Assembly (NCBI GenBank): GCA_963682055.1
Contig: OY821747.1
Coordinates: 26,534,126-26,598,125, forward strand
From: Primula veris
Taxonomy: Eukaryota; Streptophyta; Magnoliopsida; Ericales; Primulaceae
Length of the DNA stretch: 64,000 nucleotides
Direction: 5' to 3'
The position numbers and the translations under genes are program-made. Below the pieces are notes generated by a model. The model had not been told where the DNA came from and did not search any database. It saw only the letters and a list, made by a program, of their open reading frames with translations. Shown here one piece after another: positions 54,501 through 64,000 of this stretch; position 1 is the stretch's first letter; each line of letters begins with the position of its first letter.

Positions 54501-56332
54501 TTGAAGCGAAACGAGACTGTCATTGATTACTTGTTCATATATTCGGTGACGACTGATAATATGAACAAATTATGACAGAGAACCATGTACCGTTGCCTGA
54601 AGTCAACGTAGAATAGACTGTACTAATGGAAACTTGCAATCCAAGTAGACTCCTTAGCGAAAGTGTGTTCGGACCTGTAGTTCCAACACCACCAATGTTA
54701 AACGAGTTCGTTTATTTGGTTATTCGTAAGGAAAAGTGATGAGAATAATGAGATTGTCGAATGCTCGCCTAGTAGCGCAAGACTTCTCTCACACCTTGGA
54801 ATTGATTACGAGATGGTTGATTTCCTCGTAATGGACATTATAACAGTCCCCTACTTTACCAGTTTAGTAGTTTTCGAAAAACTGAGTATGCAGCCATGAA
54901 TGTGGTCACGGTTTTATCTCTATGGGGATTTAGACAAAGAGATATAGATGAAGGTCCCTGTGTGACTTCATGTGCTTAAATCAAGTAGTTTCTGACCACG
55001 GAACACGATCTCAATTGACTGAGACGTTCACTATATGGATTAATATAATCCGAGCGGATGTGGTATACCGCCTAAGTGAGTACTTGATTAGCTTGGGATA
55101 CTTGAACAAGTATTATGCCCTTGCGTGTTTTATTACGCGATCCATTTTTGGATTTGCCTTCGAGATGAAGGATCTTGGGAAGACACGGTAGTGACTCAAC
55201 CTGATGATTGAGTCCCGTAAAGATTGAATCTAAGTCCATGATTCAGACTACACCCAGAAGGTGTTATGACGTTTTAGTCATCATGACGCTAAGTCGTCAG
55301 ATTCTCCCATGATCGTTCGATCACTAGACATTGATATAGACCCAGTCCGTCCCTGATGAGACGATGAAGAGATATTGAACCATAATGTTCATATCTAAGT
55401 ACAATAAGCACATCATTGTACTTGGTCTAATGTGCTAGGACGAACATCTCGTCTGTTGTGAATGGTATAGCTCGACACAACATCGCGCTAACACGCTGCC
55501 ATCGAAATGGCACTAAAGACACATTCCCTTACCTTATGGTAATTTTGGAAGTGGGCTAGTTTATCCCATTTGCGTCATCGAGTGTACCTACCCCCTTCGG
55601 TACTCGAATTAACGCAACCCTTTTTCGGTTATACCGATGCCGGTTACTTATCAGACCCGCATAAGGGATATTCCTAACATGGTATGTCTTTACCATTAGG
55701 AATAAGGCGACATCTTGGAGGTCTTGGAATGACTCCAAGTGAATCACTCTGATCTATTCGTGCTCTATGAGACGACTAGAGAGTGTATATGGCTTCGAGC
55801 TAGTATTAGTCATATTTGAATTACATATGTTCTGTCTCACGATCCAGATAAAACACTTGTCATAGAAGACAACTTGTTGTTATTGATCAAGAGAGACATG
55901 ACTACATTATGCTATTTAGCATTTCTCGCCGAAATTAATCTTCACAAATGAAGTTTAAGAGCATCCAGTTGAATACTCGTTCTATTCCACGTTAGATTTT
56001 CTTGCATCCAGTCGTATGTAACTAAATGAGGCATCCAGTCGAATGCTCGTACTCTTTCTTGGAATATGAAATCTTTGCACCCAGTCGTGTGCAAGTGAGG
56101 GGGAGCATCCAGGTGAATGTTTATTGCACTAATTACTACTTAGTCGAAATCTTCGCACCCTGTCGTGTACAAGTGAGGGGGAGCATCCAGTCGCATGCTC
56201 GTGTACTCTTTTTGTCCTTAGACCAAGGTTTTTTCCCACTGGGTTTTCCTTGGCAAGGTTTTTAGCGAGACACGTTCCTATCATATCTCACTTAAGATTG
56301 CCGAAATTAGGGGGAGTATCCTGTTGTATACT
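51555..56332 (+). repeat. Family of ~18 hairpins with a CC(A/T)GTCG loop
   Basis: Short inverted repeats of 4-10 bp flank a nearly constant loop. Examples: 51609-51630 (TTTCGAA/TTCGAAA), 51659-51682 (CATATAAA/TTTATATG), 53074-53102 (TTATCATTTCG/CGAATGATAA), 53137-53160, 53617-53638 (GAACAT/ATGTTC), 54255-54274 (CGTGTT/AACACG), 54665-54689 (GTGTTCGGA/TCCAACAC), 56075-56094 (TTGCAC/GTGCAA), 56181-56200 (GAGCAT/ATGCTC). Others lie at 51555, 52812, 52887, 54239, 55959, 56002, 56028 and 56315. Stems differ in sequence while the loop is conserved. Confidence 0.75.
53608..55980 (+). pseudogene. Decayed copia pol (integrase, RT, RNase H remnants)
   Basis: Recognisable islands in order: integrase core tail (HPVDYVQTQNGLTESL at 53617-53665, then a Leu-Val-Thr-Gly-Tyr-Glu-Pro motif near 53808-53830), an integrase-RT linker (MPDAFND and ARIDVPVGRR, 54162-54260), RT (YRLSEYLISLGYLNKYYALA, 55064-55120) and RNase H (YTDAGYLSDPHKG, 55630-55668). 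All are separated by stops and shifts. In RT the sequence jumps from IFGFA to FEMKDLGKTR at about 55155-55165, deleting the catalytic Tyr-Val-Asp-Asp region. Order IN before RT identifies Ty1/copia. Confidence 0.75.
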
Positions 56333-56630
56333 TATTACCACTGTGTACTCTTTTGTCCTTCGACTAGAGATTTTTTCCCACTGGGTTTACTCTAGCAAGG
56401 TTTTGATGAGGCACCTGTTTTGTGGTTGATCCCTACTACTACCATTGTTGCACTCTTTTTCCTTCGATCAGAGATTTTCCCATTGGGTTTGCTCTGACAA
56501 GGTTTTGATGAGGCACACTGTTTTGTGGTTAGTTACTTACATGATATTTCGGCCTATATCATTCGGCTACACAGTTTCTCCTAGGTACCGGTTTTGTCCC
56601 ACACTGGGTTTTCCGGCCTTAAGGTTTTTA
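56210..56630 (+). repeat. Four copies of a CCCACTGGGTTT...CAAGGTTTT module
   Basis: The module TTTTCCCA(C/T)TGGGTTT followed by C(T/C)(T/A)(G/A)GCAAGGTTTT recurs near 56230, 56370, 56470 and 56605 just upstream of the polypurine tract. Similar modules are typical of the 3' untranslated region of plant copia elements. Confidence 0.65.
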
Positions 56631-56696
56631 TGTGTTTAGCACTGCGAATGAACTCGACTCAGATCGACTGCATGAAGACGAAGAATTCAAGACGTC

Positions 56697-56707
56697 CAAA
56701 GGGGGAG
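56697..56707 (+). other. Polypurine tract
   Basis: AAAGGGGGAG directly before the 3' LTR; the plus-strand DNA primer site. Confidence 0.8.
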
Positions 56708-56918
56708 TGTTGTAAGATTATTGGACTCTTGGGCTTTTACTTAATGGGCCCAGATGGGCTTGTAACCCTAACCCTCTATCTATATAAAGAGGGCTAGGGG
56801 TCTTGTATTTTATATACATTCATACATTCTGATTAATAAAGACTCTGTTGTTGTCTCTCTCTATATTCTATCTCTATATCTATATACATATATATGTGAG
56901 CTAATATGTCACACAACA
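56708..56918 (+). repeat. 3' LTR, 211 bp
   Basis: Same length and sequence as the 5' LTR, followed by TATATATAG of the target microsatellite. Confidence 0.9.
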
Positions 56919-58953
56919 TATATATAGTATATATATATAGAGAGAAAATAGATACAATATGGGTTCAAATGTATACTCTTATTTTTCTCATTAGTTAGTG
57001 TAATTAATTTTACTAATTATTATTATTATATTTGATTTGCTTCTAGCTTGATTTAGCATAATTAGAACATGTTTAATGGGCGTCGGTTGCGTTGGGCGCA
57101 TCTCTGTGCGGTGGGATAGCCACCTTTATCGTTGGTAGGGTGCGGCTGTTGTTGCCGCATATTCTTCTCCTCCCTCTTATTCTTTCGCTTCTCTCTCTCT
57201 CATTTATATGTATATCGGCTCCGTGTGTTTAATTACAATGACTGGTCTCTGTATTAATTACCTGTAGTTTAAATATATTTTAAAAAATAATATGACCGTT
57301 AATAGTTAATCCGATGGTTTATGTAGTTTCGAATTCTTACAATTTGGTCCCTATAAAGGTAATAAATGGTAAAATTACTAATTTATTTGGTCCCTACACT
57401 TTTAAACTATACAAATAGGCCATAAATAACGGATAGTTATAATTTCTTTAGTCCAAAATGTTTAAAAAGTTGAAATCTGACTCTTGTCTCTCACTATATA
57501 AACTCATACTCATATTCATTAAAATCACACCATTCTCTCACTTTTACTACCTTTTATATACCATTAAACACTTATTTTCTTGATCAATTTTGGTGCTGAT
57601 AATTTCAATTAGCCAATAAATCCCGAGAATGAAACGTATTACGTGTCTTCCCCCAATATAATTTCTGCCAATATCCATATGACGACTCACCTCAATATTC
57701 AACGCAACTTTTCCAACCTCAGTGTTCTCGACCTTCAAAAGACAAAATAAGAAAAAAAAAATCAAACTCAAACTAAAACTGATACGGCTGATCGGAAAGT
57801 GTGAAACGAATACGAAGATGAGCGACTTTGCATAATTTGGTGTAATATATCAAGCTATAGGGTTGTTGGCAATGAACAACCAAAAGCGTAATATTGGATG
57901 AAAATTCATGCCGATTACCACCACGAGTTACCGGTTGGTTGGGTTTCAAACCGTTCATCGGAAACATTACGCCACCACTTTATTAATCATGAGAAAAGGA
58001 GGCAAAAAAGCGGACAAGTCTATTACACTTCGAGGGAGGTTTTATTTCAGTTCGGACCATGTTTTTCATTCGAGTAGGTAGTGGCCATGTCTATTACACG
58101 ATCGTGTCCTTTATTTTCATCTTTTTCACGAATGTTTTAATTATTATTTTTTAAAATTTTAAGCTTATAAATGTCTTACTATTAATGGAAAATCTATAAG
58201 TGAGGATTCGTAAATATAATCTTTTCTGGAACTAGAAATGTCAAAACGGAGAATAACTAAAATGGGAACATGAAACAGCAACATGACAAACCAAAAAAAT
58301 TATAAAATATACACATCAAAATTACAGTAAACAGGAATCATAAACCGAGAAATAAATTATGCGATATGCAGTTTTTCAAAAGGGTGATGAGTTTATGAAC
58401 GACTATGTACTTGCAACTTCCAGACCTATTTATAGAGGATTCATTAATAAAAATTCTACTTTCTCCCTTATGAAAAGATAGCATTCGGATTAATTTAAGA
58501 TCAAGAGAATCAGTACAAAACCTCAATCCTCTTCTAATCCAAAATTAATACGATCTACAAGTATTCTCCAAAATGATAGAAAGAGAATGATAAGAGTTCA
58601 AAACCAAAAATATTAAAAAAAAATATGGGAGAGGAAAGATATTCGAGGAATAAGAGTAATTCCCCAATCTAAAATAGGAGGTCTGTGAGAAAGAAACTTC
58701 TCCCCAGATACTAATATCGCCTTTCCATGAGGCATCAATTACATCTTAATATATTCAACAAGAAGTCATGGCACCAAACAAAGCGGAAAAGATAAAAGTT
58801 ATTGAAATACACTACACAATAAGGCGGCCTTTAGAAATCCACATTCCAAACGAGCCGAAGAGAAATGCACTTTTACCAAGGTATTTTTTATCTGGAGACA
58901 GTTTTCCAGAAACGACCTAAACATAGCCGACAGTTTCTAACTTTTCTGACTTA
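56919..58953. other. Intergenic stretch
   Basis: No gene recognised. A short GC-rich island at 57072-57160 stands out from AT-rich surroundings. The part after about 58600 is probably the 3' flank of the ankyrin copy B. Confidence 0.45.
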
Positions 58954-60305
58954 TTATTCCACATTCCTTTCAAGCAGCTTCTTCATTACATCAATTACAC
59001 TGGTGTGAGAATTAATCACAGCAATCTCGTAGGGGGTCTTGTCATGAACATTTTTGAGTTCACTTCATAAAAAAAACTATAATTTTAAACTGTTTTTTCT
59101 TCCAAATTATCACAGACAAATAGGGTTCAAGGTTGGGAATTACACGTCAGCTCCATGTTTAATGAGAAGTTCCACACACTTTTCTCGGCCAAGACCGACA
59201 GCATAGTGAAGTGCAGTGTTCGTTCTGATATCAAGAGCATCCACAACCACTCCTTTTGTAAATAAGATATTTAGCTTTCTTCACCTGAAAAACAATAGAG
59301 CAAATAGTAATTTTAAATTCTCATACAAACAACCCCCGCAAATTAGCAACAGTACCCTCAACAATAAACTCAAATTTCCAGTCCACTTTCTAATTCTTGT
59401 CAAGCCAGAAAAGGAGAACAAAATTACGTTCAAAAGGGGAGGAAAACAAAAAAACTTCAACAACCTAATTCGGAAGGCTTACAAATCAAACAAGTTGGAA
59501 AAAAAGAAAACCTGCAATGCAGCAGGAGATACAACAAGCAGAAAAGACATGAAAGAGGAAGAAAATCGCCAAGCAAGTATACCTTTCCCCTGAAACATGC
59601 GCGATGCAAGACTGTCCTTCCCACATAGTCCAGTTTCTTAATTTCAGCTTCAGAGCGTGACTTTTTTACTTTGCCTGGTTTTATTGTGTCAGCTTTAGAG
59701 ACCACTGCCACTTCATTTCCCCAAACCTATATACACTAAACTATCATCATGCATGTCTCAAATGTAATATCCAACTATGCTATTAAATTGAGAACTTATT
59801 ATGTAGTTCAAATCATACTAAAACAATGGTGAAAAGGAACCAATTTCAACCGAGCTCGTCATGCTGTAAACATAAATTAGGGAAATGGACTAATTTATAT
59901 TTTATATACCTCAGCATCATTAAAGGAATCATCATGCAACTGAGCAGGCACTTCAAATGTGGTACGAACCCTTGCAATTGTGCATCTGCATAATTGAACC
60001 ATGGCTGTAAAGATCTCTCTATCGGTTGATGTCCTGAAATCCAAAAATCAAAAATGAAAATGAAAGAATAATTGAGAAAAAGTAAAGACTCAAACCACAC
60101 AATCGAACTTTTTTACCCATTGACCCAATAGATTAAAAAAAAAGGGATGCAGTAATCATCTATCATGATAAATACATGTGTGGACAACAAAAATGGACAA
60201 ACATGAAGATTAAATAATTAACTTCTTTATAGCAGCGTGATTTCCCACCATAGAAGCAAGTGAATCATAGGTGTGTGCAATTCTATCTTCAGGAATAGAG
60301 TTAAC
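58954..60305 (-). pseudogene. Ankyrin-repeat gene, copy B, frameshifted
   Basis: Five minus-strand exons: 60223-60305, 59910-60033, 59583-59726, 59144-59284 and 58954-59062. Phases join through the first three, encoding NSIPEDRIAHTYDSLASMVG, then TDREIFTAMVQLCRCTIARV, then KKSRSEAEIKKLDYVGRTVL. Exon 4 begins VKKAKYLIYK but has one extra base relative to copy A (CTCCTTTTG versus CTCCTTTG on the plus strand), which shifts the ankyrin repeat out of frame. The last exon, in its proper frame, encodes LKNVHDKTPYEIAV and ends in TAA (58954-58956). Earlier exons must lie beyond the hAT element that starts at 60343. Function not recognised; homologous to 14816-16118. Confidence 0.6.
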
Positions 60306-60352
60306 CTATCAAAAAAAGATGTAAGGAACAATGTATGTGAATCAGTGTTTTA

Positions 60353-60432
60353 AATAGCGTTATCGCTACCATAGCGTTTTTTCGAGAGAAACGCTAAAAG
60401 CGCTATAGCGTTGCTACATAGCGTTTTGCGGT
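60353..60432. repeat. Subterminal TAGCG repeats of the hAT element
   Basis: At least five TAGCG(T/C) or inverse CGCTA motifs, including TAGCGTTATCGCTA and AGCGCTATAGCG. Subterminal clusters of this sort bind hAT transposases in Ac-type elements. Confidence 0.6.
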
Positions 60433-60648
60433 ATACTTTTTTTTTGTCTAAATATATAACAATATAACATTAGATAGTAATACAATTTATACTAATTATG
60501 TTAACAAACTTAAAAAGTGAAAAACAACACGATGTATAGACCGTTTAATGAAGCAAATACATAATCCAATAGAACAAAATTACAATCTCGCAAATATATT
60601 ATCCAATACAAGTATTAAAGTGAAAAGTAGAAGTAAGACGAGACATAT

Positions 60649-63600
60649 TTAGCCTTCGAAACCATCATCTTCGCCCATTAGATCATCCTCATCGATGCTA
60701 TCCCCATCATCACTACTAACTACATCAAGAATGTCCTCATCATTATCTCTAATAATAGTAGATTCTTTCTCGCGAATATCAATTCTATTACCATCATTGC
60801 CACCATAACTCAATTGGTATATCGGATTAGTTTCATCATAAGGATTAGATCTTTCAATGCCATCGTCAATATCATTGAGATTCTTGGTTCGCATCCTTTT
60901 CCTTTTCGGATGACCTACTCAACAAAAAAACAAATTCGGAAATAATCAAAGGAAAATACCTTTACAGATAAGAAAATTATAACTTACTCATTTATTTAGG
61001 GAGCGTGACTATTACCGTTAATGAAATTTGAAAATAAGAAAATTATAACTTACTTGAACTTGGAAGTTGACTACTTTTCTTTTTAAAAAATGACGCGATA
61101 GGCTCGTGAAGTGAAGAAGCAGGCTCGCGCGAAGATGTCGGCTCACTAGAAGATATTGGGTCACGAATAGGTGATGACTCACGAGGAAGTGTCGACGCAC
61201 GAGGTGAAGGCTCACGAACAGATTTGTGCACACAAATAGGAATCGAGTCTCTAGTTAAAGAACTTTCATATGTGTTGGGTGGCACATTTCTTACTGCGTC
61301 AATGTTAAGACCAGATATTTGATTATTTAGATCTTCGTTAAACCAATCAAATTGGGTGGGAAGAGTTGCTTCCTCTTTCTCGGCTATCCACTCGTCATCA
61401 GATCCAATTTCGTCCGTGAGTATAGGATCAGCCATTGAATTATTTCTCTTGATATTTCGATCTCTTAAAGCACGGTTATATTTCACATACACCAAAGCAT
61501 GTAGTCTCTCGACCTCGAGTCTATTTCTTTTCTTCGTGTGGATCTGAAGAAAACATATTTATGAATGTTACATCATCTCCCTTTTTATAAACAGTGTATA
61601 TCCCTGCTGGGAAATTATGCAATTTATGAATGTTACATCATCTCCCTTTTTAATCATATCCAAATCATCTTTAGATCTAGATTTTGTTCAACCAGAATAT
61701 GGTACAAACTGTATATCTCAGCTCAGCCAATTCAAAATTCTGTTAATGAGCATATAGAACTAGAAGTAACCTTGACAACCATTTTGCAATTATTGCCAAT
61801 TTCAATACAAGACAAATGCATTTAAATTTTCTCCAAAAATATAAACTCAGATTTGTATAATGCAGAGAGATTTGCAGAGTAGGGGACCAGGGGTGTTCAA
61901 AGAATACTGTAGCTTAAAGTACCTCAAAATTGGTGGTGTTCATGATTGAGAGTTGCTTCACTCTTACCTATTCATGTTTACTCATCACTCTCATGGGCAA
62001 AAAAAAGTAATTGGGACCTATATTATTCAAATCCCATCACTTTTTTGCTCATCATAATATGTGCAAAACAATTGATAGTAACTATCTCACTAACTAAAAA
62101 GCAATGTATAATTACTATAAATAGAATTGGTCCACCATATTAGATCTTAAGATGTGATCTACTTTTCTAATTTCTACTACTGTCATCTTATTTCTTTGGT
62201 AGCATCTTTATAGAGTCGGAGATTTCATAATCCAGTCCAAGCCTCTTATAATTACAATTATTTCGACTACTGTCAAAGCTTCGTGCTATGGAAGTACGAC
62301 TTTGCTTTCTGAAACAGAGTCAGTTTTGCTAAAGACGACTTTGTTTTTTTGAAGTACGAGGCTTGGGCTGGGTTAAGAAATCTTGGATAGTATAAAAACT
62401 AGTTGCAGACATCTAGTTGCAAAATAATCCTTCTACTTCTGAAATTTCAAGAGTCAGTACAATATACAGAAACATGAGTTGTCACTGTTGCTAAAGGCAA
62501 ACATTGTGAACTGAAGGCTATCTAAATGTGGGACATATTCTATATAAGTCAAGAAAGACAGAACTACAACCATTATCAAGTCATGAATTTGGTAATGCTT
62601 TTCATGAGCTGCTTCTGTTTTCTTATTCTCTAATGAGAATTGAGAAGCAGCTAAATGGTATTGGTAAGTCAAAATATAGCCCATTCTCATCTGGGGTGTT
62701 TTCTATATCAAATTTGAGACTGCTCACTTGCTCCTAAAGCATGTTTTGCATTCCTATTTATTACAAAATATTTTCATAAATACCAGTCACTGTTTATGAA
62801 GACACAGTAACTTACGGATTCAAAAGTGCTCCAATTGCGTTCACAACCCGATGCACTACATGTGAGCGAAAGAACTTGGATCGCAAACTTCATCAACTCC
62901 GGTGTTTCGGTTCCATATTTTTCCCACCAAATAACTGAAATAAAATTGTTTTTGTTAACACAGTAACTTATAAATATGCTAAGTGTAAAAAAGTGAAACT
63001 AATGTAATGTTCAAGCTAATTTAATGTTGAAGCTAAAAGTAAAACTGACCTGGTGATCGTTTTTTCCTGGTTTTCATGGCCATGTCACATCCGAACCTGC
63101 CCATTTTACGGTCAAACTTGTCTAGTTGTACCTCAGCTTTGATACGATCACTTCCAACTATCATTCTATCCATACACTTTTCCAAACCAAGCGTTATCAC
63201 CTCATTATTTATACAATTGTCTTCATAATGGAATTGCGGATTCAAATAATAACCAGCAGCATGCAATGGTTGATGAAGTTGCGGTATCCATCTTTTGTCA
63301 AATAATTTCCAAATAGGTCCATATTTCCTTAGATTATTTCCGAGATTAGAAGCAATTTTTCTTCTTGCAATATCCATCAACTCAAAAAGATATCCCATGG
63401 CGGGTCTAACCTCAGAATCGACCTCCCTGAGAACACAAACAATTGGCACCACACTTTTCACGCAATATGCAACATGATTCCAAAAGTTTCCATCATGTAA
63501 TATCCACTTTTTTACCTCAATCCCATCACGGTGGTTCAAAAACTCACTCTTTTGCCAATCTTGTGATGAAAACATACTGATAAGAGCTAGTTTTTGCTTC

Positions 63601-64000
63601 AATATGCTTTGAAGAGTAAGAAAACATGTCGCAAACCTAGTAACAGCCGGACGAATAATTTCTGAATTTTGAGTGTATTTTCTCATTAAAGAAAGAACGG
63701 TGCAATGTGCATAAAGAAACTTGACTATGAACTTCGCCGTTTCGATAGTTCTCTGAAATATTTTTAACTTACAAATATCCTCTAAAAGCAAGTCAATACA
63801 ATGTGCAGCACATGGAGTCCACCACAACTTTTTTTTATAAGTCATTAAATCTGCACCTGCTTTTTTATAATTTGAAGCACTATCCGTGATAATTTGTATC
63901 ACGTTCTCTTCTCCTATTTCATCAATGACATCACAGAAATATTTTTCCAACAATTTTGAATTTTTAATGGATGCCGATGAATCAATCGACTTAAGGTACC
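60649..64000 (-). CDS. hAT-family transposase, multi-exon, 5' end outside the window
   Basis: Proposed minus-strand exons: beyond 64000 to 63050, 62816-62934, 61054-61543, 60649-60914. The first shows the DDE/RNase-H-like core with DUF659-type sequence (QIITDSASNYKKAGADLM, then WWTPCAAHCIDLLLEDI, and PAVTRFATCFLTLQSIL). The second gives the hAT dimerisation motif (LTCSASGCERNWSTFE), joining in frame to IHTKKRNRLEVERLHALVYV in the third. The last two exons are Ser/Pro- and Asp-rich, ending DDLMGEDDGFEG. Borders read CCAG|GTCAGT, TTTCAG|TTATTT, AATCC|GTAAGT, CTTCAG|ATCCAC, TCAA|GTAAGT and GTAG|GTCATC. No stop or shift is seen, so the enzyme may be functional. The 1.27-kb intron (61544-62815) is long and may hold another insertion. 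Confidence 0.8.

Larger units (their letters stand above)
50027..56918 (+). mobile_element. Complete copia-type LTR retrotransposon, defective
   Basis: 6892 bp bounded by two 211-bp LTRs (50027-50237 and 56708-56918) that look identical base for base. Each begins TGTTG and ends CAACA. The flanking 5-bp TATAT on both sides is consistent with a target duplication, though in TA repeats it is weak evidence. A primer-site-like CGTTATCAGCAC follows the left LTR and a polypurine AAAGGGGGAG precedes the right one. The interior keeps recognisable integrase, RT and RNase H scraps in Ty1/copia order, but has no long reading frame. It must have been mobilised by proteins from another copy. Confidence 0.85.
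60343..64000 (-). mobile_element. hAT transposon, one end inside the window
   Basis: The terminus CAGTGTTTTAAATAGCG at 60343 is followed by a cluster of TAGCGTT/AACGCTA subterminal repeats (60353-60432), as expected for transposase-binding sites. The element encodes a hAT transposase on the minus strand and continues past the right edge. Candidate target duplication is ATGTGAAT (60335-60342), unverifiable here. It appears inserted in an intron or upstream region of ankyrin copy B. Confidence 0.8.

Overview
This window is nuclear DNA of a flowering plant, most likely a eudicot: AT-rich intergenic sequence, genes split by short GT-AG introns, plant-only gene families (neprosin, trihelix factor, GT17 glycosyltransferase) and a heavy, nested load of plant transposable elements. 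No prokaryotic, organellar, CRISPR or rRNA features were seen. Exon structures below were read by eye from splice motifs and reading frames.

Left part. 1-2620 is the GC-rich 3' end of a Ty3/gypsy-like element: an antisense, spliced ORF (82-1413, minus) with its own TATA box, then a plus-strand LTR with a TATA box. At 3172-8437 lies a trihelix-type transcription factor gene whose first exon is present three times in tandem; its second intron carries a partial exon duplication split by a Tourist-like MITE. A small secreted Pro-rich protein gene is at 13363-13731. An ankyrin-repeat gene fragment (minus) is at 14816-16118.

Middle part. 16100-28700 is mostly transposon-derived: an 849-bp hAT-type element with a clear 8-bp target duplication (18081-18929), two copies of a 1.3-1.5 kb repeat (21523-23016, 26288-27568), a 1.05-kb repeat shared with 35734-36793, AT microsatellites and a pogo-like transposase scrap. 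A GT17 glycosyltransferase pseudogene (28745-30851) is split by a 103-bp-period minisatellite and cut off by the 5' LTR of a truncated Ty1/copia (Sirevirus-like) element (LTR 30852-32023, gag 32085-33677). A conserved plant protein exon (minus) is at 34802-35134.

37629-45079 is an endogenous caulimovirid (florendovirus-like): movement, capsid/zinc-knuckle, aspartic protease, RT and RNase H regions in an ORF1 broken in five places, an unbroken ORF2, a pararetroviral promoter/leader, and a 136-bp terminal redundancy showing that just over one circular genome length was integrated.

Right part. A complete seven-exon neprosin-domain gene is at 46321-48974. 50027-56918 is a complete copia-type element with two apparently identical 211-bp LTRs but a ruined coding region, studded with about 18 short hairpins that nearly all carry the same loop, CC(A/T)GTCG. 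At 58954-60305 is a second, frameshifted copy of the ankyrin gene. It is followed at 60343 by the terminus of a hAT transposon whose multi-exon transposase gene (minus) runs off the right edge.

The ordinary genes do not form a pathway. The main story is transposable-element and viral colonisation: gene fragmentation, tandem exon duplication, and two elements (the copia with identical LTRs and the hAT with an open transposase) that look recent.
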